From: Microcoleus sp. MP8IB2.171
GTDB taxonomy: Bacteria; Cyanobacteriota; Cyanobacteriia; Cyanobacteriales; Microcoleaceae
Direction of reading: 5' to 3'
DNA length: 39,555 bases
Assembly (NCBI GenBank): GCA_030248405.1
Contig: JARCMA010000277.1
Coordinates: 1-39,555, forward strand
Position 1 is the first letter of the stretch; the number at the start of each line of letters is the position of its first letter. The translations under genes were made by a program, and so were the position numbers. The notes beneath the pieces were generated by a model. That model was not told the DNA's origin and made no database searches. It saw nothing but the letters and a program-made list of their open reading frames with translations. Below, piece by piece: positions 38,391 through 39,555 of the stretch.

Positions 38391-38412
38391 AATGCGTAAT
38401 TCATGATAGAAG

Positions 38413-39459
38413 TCAGCAATCCTGTTGATATTGAAGCGCTAAATCTTCGATGAGTTCAACCATTGCGCGAACCATCGGCATTTTAGTGAGAATTTCGATC
38501 CAATACCATTGTCCGTTGGGATTGAGTTCGATAAAATAAAGCGTATCGTCGTCGTCGCGAATGATATCGAATGCACCAAAATTTAAACCTAACTCATCAA
38601 GCATTTGATGCAGTTTGTTGAGGTAATCTATCGGCAGTTGATCGGGAACGTGAACGAGTTTGTCTGGTTCGGCGACGCGCCAATCTAAGGTCACGTCTGC
38701 ATCGTTGGTATGTTCGGCATCAATGCGGCAAACAAAACTTTGCTTACCAATTAACGTAACGCGATATTCTGCTTTCTTTTGAATGCGTTTTTGAATGAAA
38801 ACAGGTGCTAATCGAATGCTCTCTCGAAATGTTTCAAGTGTTTCTACATCAATGGGGCGAGTATAACACGAATACTGTTTTCCATCATGTAAGAATCCAG
38901 AATAGCACATCGGTTTGACAATGCACTTTCCCTGTTGTGTTACAAAGTTGCAAGCCGCTTCGTATGAATTGGTGACGAGTGTTGGAGGGATAGTAATTCC
39001 TAGTTTGTGAGCAATTGGGATTTGGTTGATTCGATGTGATGGTAATCTAATTTTGTAGTAGTGATTGACCCATCTGGCTTTGGGATAGAGTCCCGACAGG
39101 GAATAAATTAAAGATTCTGTTTCCTGTTGACAATACTTGATTGCCCACTCATCATTAACTTCTGGAAAAACTTGATAGTCTTCTGGTTTCCGCCACCAAA
39201 TTATGCCAACATCTTGAACTTCTTTCAAGGAGTCTTCAAAAGACAAAAAACTTTGACTGGGATTGCCAGAAGCTTGCCATTCATAAAAATACTGACTTTT
39301 TTGAATGAAACTTTCTGAGTTCAATCTAATTGCTTGAATCTTAGATTTTTGCAATTCTTGTCTAACGATAATCTTCGATTTTTGTAATTCTTGTAATTTT
39401 TGGATAACGATATCCGCATGAATGTCAGTCTCGGAAGTCACGATTAAAAGGTTGGTCAT
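38413..39459 (-). CDS. MvdC/MvdD-like ATP-grasp ligase (graspetide-type RiPP maturase candidate)
   Basis: 348 aa: LLIVTSETDIHADIVIQKLQ...VGIIWWRKPEDY...ARWVNHYYKIRLPSHRINQIPIAHKLGITIPPTLVTNS...FGAFDIIRDDDDTLYFIELNPNGQWYWIEILTKMPM. Confidence 0.85.
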   Translation of the reverse strand: MTNLLIVTSETDIHADIVIQKLQELQKSKIIVRQELQKSKIQAIRLNSESFIQKSQYFYEWQASGNPSQSFLSFEDSLKEVQDVGIIWWRKPEDYQVFPEVNDEWAIKYCQQETESLIYSLSGLYPKARWVNHYYKIRLPSHRINQIPIAHKLGITIPPTLVTNSYEAACNFVTQQGKCIVKPMCYSGFLHDGKQYSCYTRPIDVETLETFRESIRLAPVFIQKRIQKKAEYRVTLIGKQSFVCRIDAEHTNDADVTLDWRVAEPDKLVHVPDQLPIDYLNKLHQMLDELGLNFGAFDIIRDDDDTLYFIELNPNGQWYWIEILTKMPMVRAMVELIEDLALQYQQDC

Positions 39460-39555
39460 AACTCAATACGGTTTACTTAAGGCTTGGGAGGCTTTAAGAT
39501 ATTAAAAACAGGAGCATTCATTTTTATTCCAGTACCTCTGTGTTTAACTTTTTTA

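Noticed and set aside
1-39555. CRISPR array, rRNA, complete IS element or prophage
   Set aside because: No regularly spaced direct repeats with unique spacers, no rRNA-like sequence, and only transposase/integrase fragments were found.

Overview
This is a typical cyanobacterial chromosomal segment. It has many GCGATCGC (HIP1) octamers, a cyanobacterial housekeeping gene complement, and a high density of palindromic intergenic repeats; it looks filamentous/Oscillatoriales-like, but taxonomy is inference. Confident genes are speE, an orphan histidine kinase, priA, two Uma2-family genes, gltD, cysA-type ABC ATPase, an HNH protein, a REC-EAL response regulator, a SOUL/heme-binding-like protein, a YjbQ-family protein, a glycosyltransferase-like protein, a Yip1-like protein, clpC, a 1349-aa polytopic membrane protein, two peroxiredoxins, a CAU-anticodon tRNA, a LysM-M23 peptidase, trmL, gshA, an AI-2E-type transporter, an HD-domain protein, an Rpn/PD-(D/E)XK-type protein with a 12-bp coding repeat array, and an MvdC/MvdD-like ATP-grasp protein at the right edge. 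Features missing from, or obscured in, the ORF track: a 56-aa Pmp3/YqaE membrane protein (145-315, minus); a stop-interrupted and truncated integron-type tyrosine integrase (about 9832-10134, minus); a RAYT (Y1 transposase) remnant directly abutting a palindromic repeat (11454-11762, minus); and a frameshifted, nonsense-bearing Mo-dependent-nitrogenase-C-terminal-like pseudogene (35779-36092, plus). The most interesting unexplained structure is a set of five degenerate ~14-bp palindromes, spaced about 32-41 bp, between the dead integrase and the HNH gene, the last lying inside the spacer of a near-consensus promoter. The ATP-grasp/graspetide-like locus at 38.4-39.55 kb is cut by the window edge and is worth extending. 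No CRISPR array, rRNA or complete IS element was seen.
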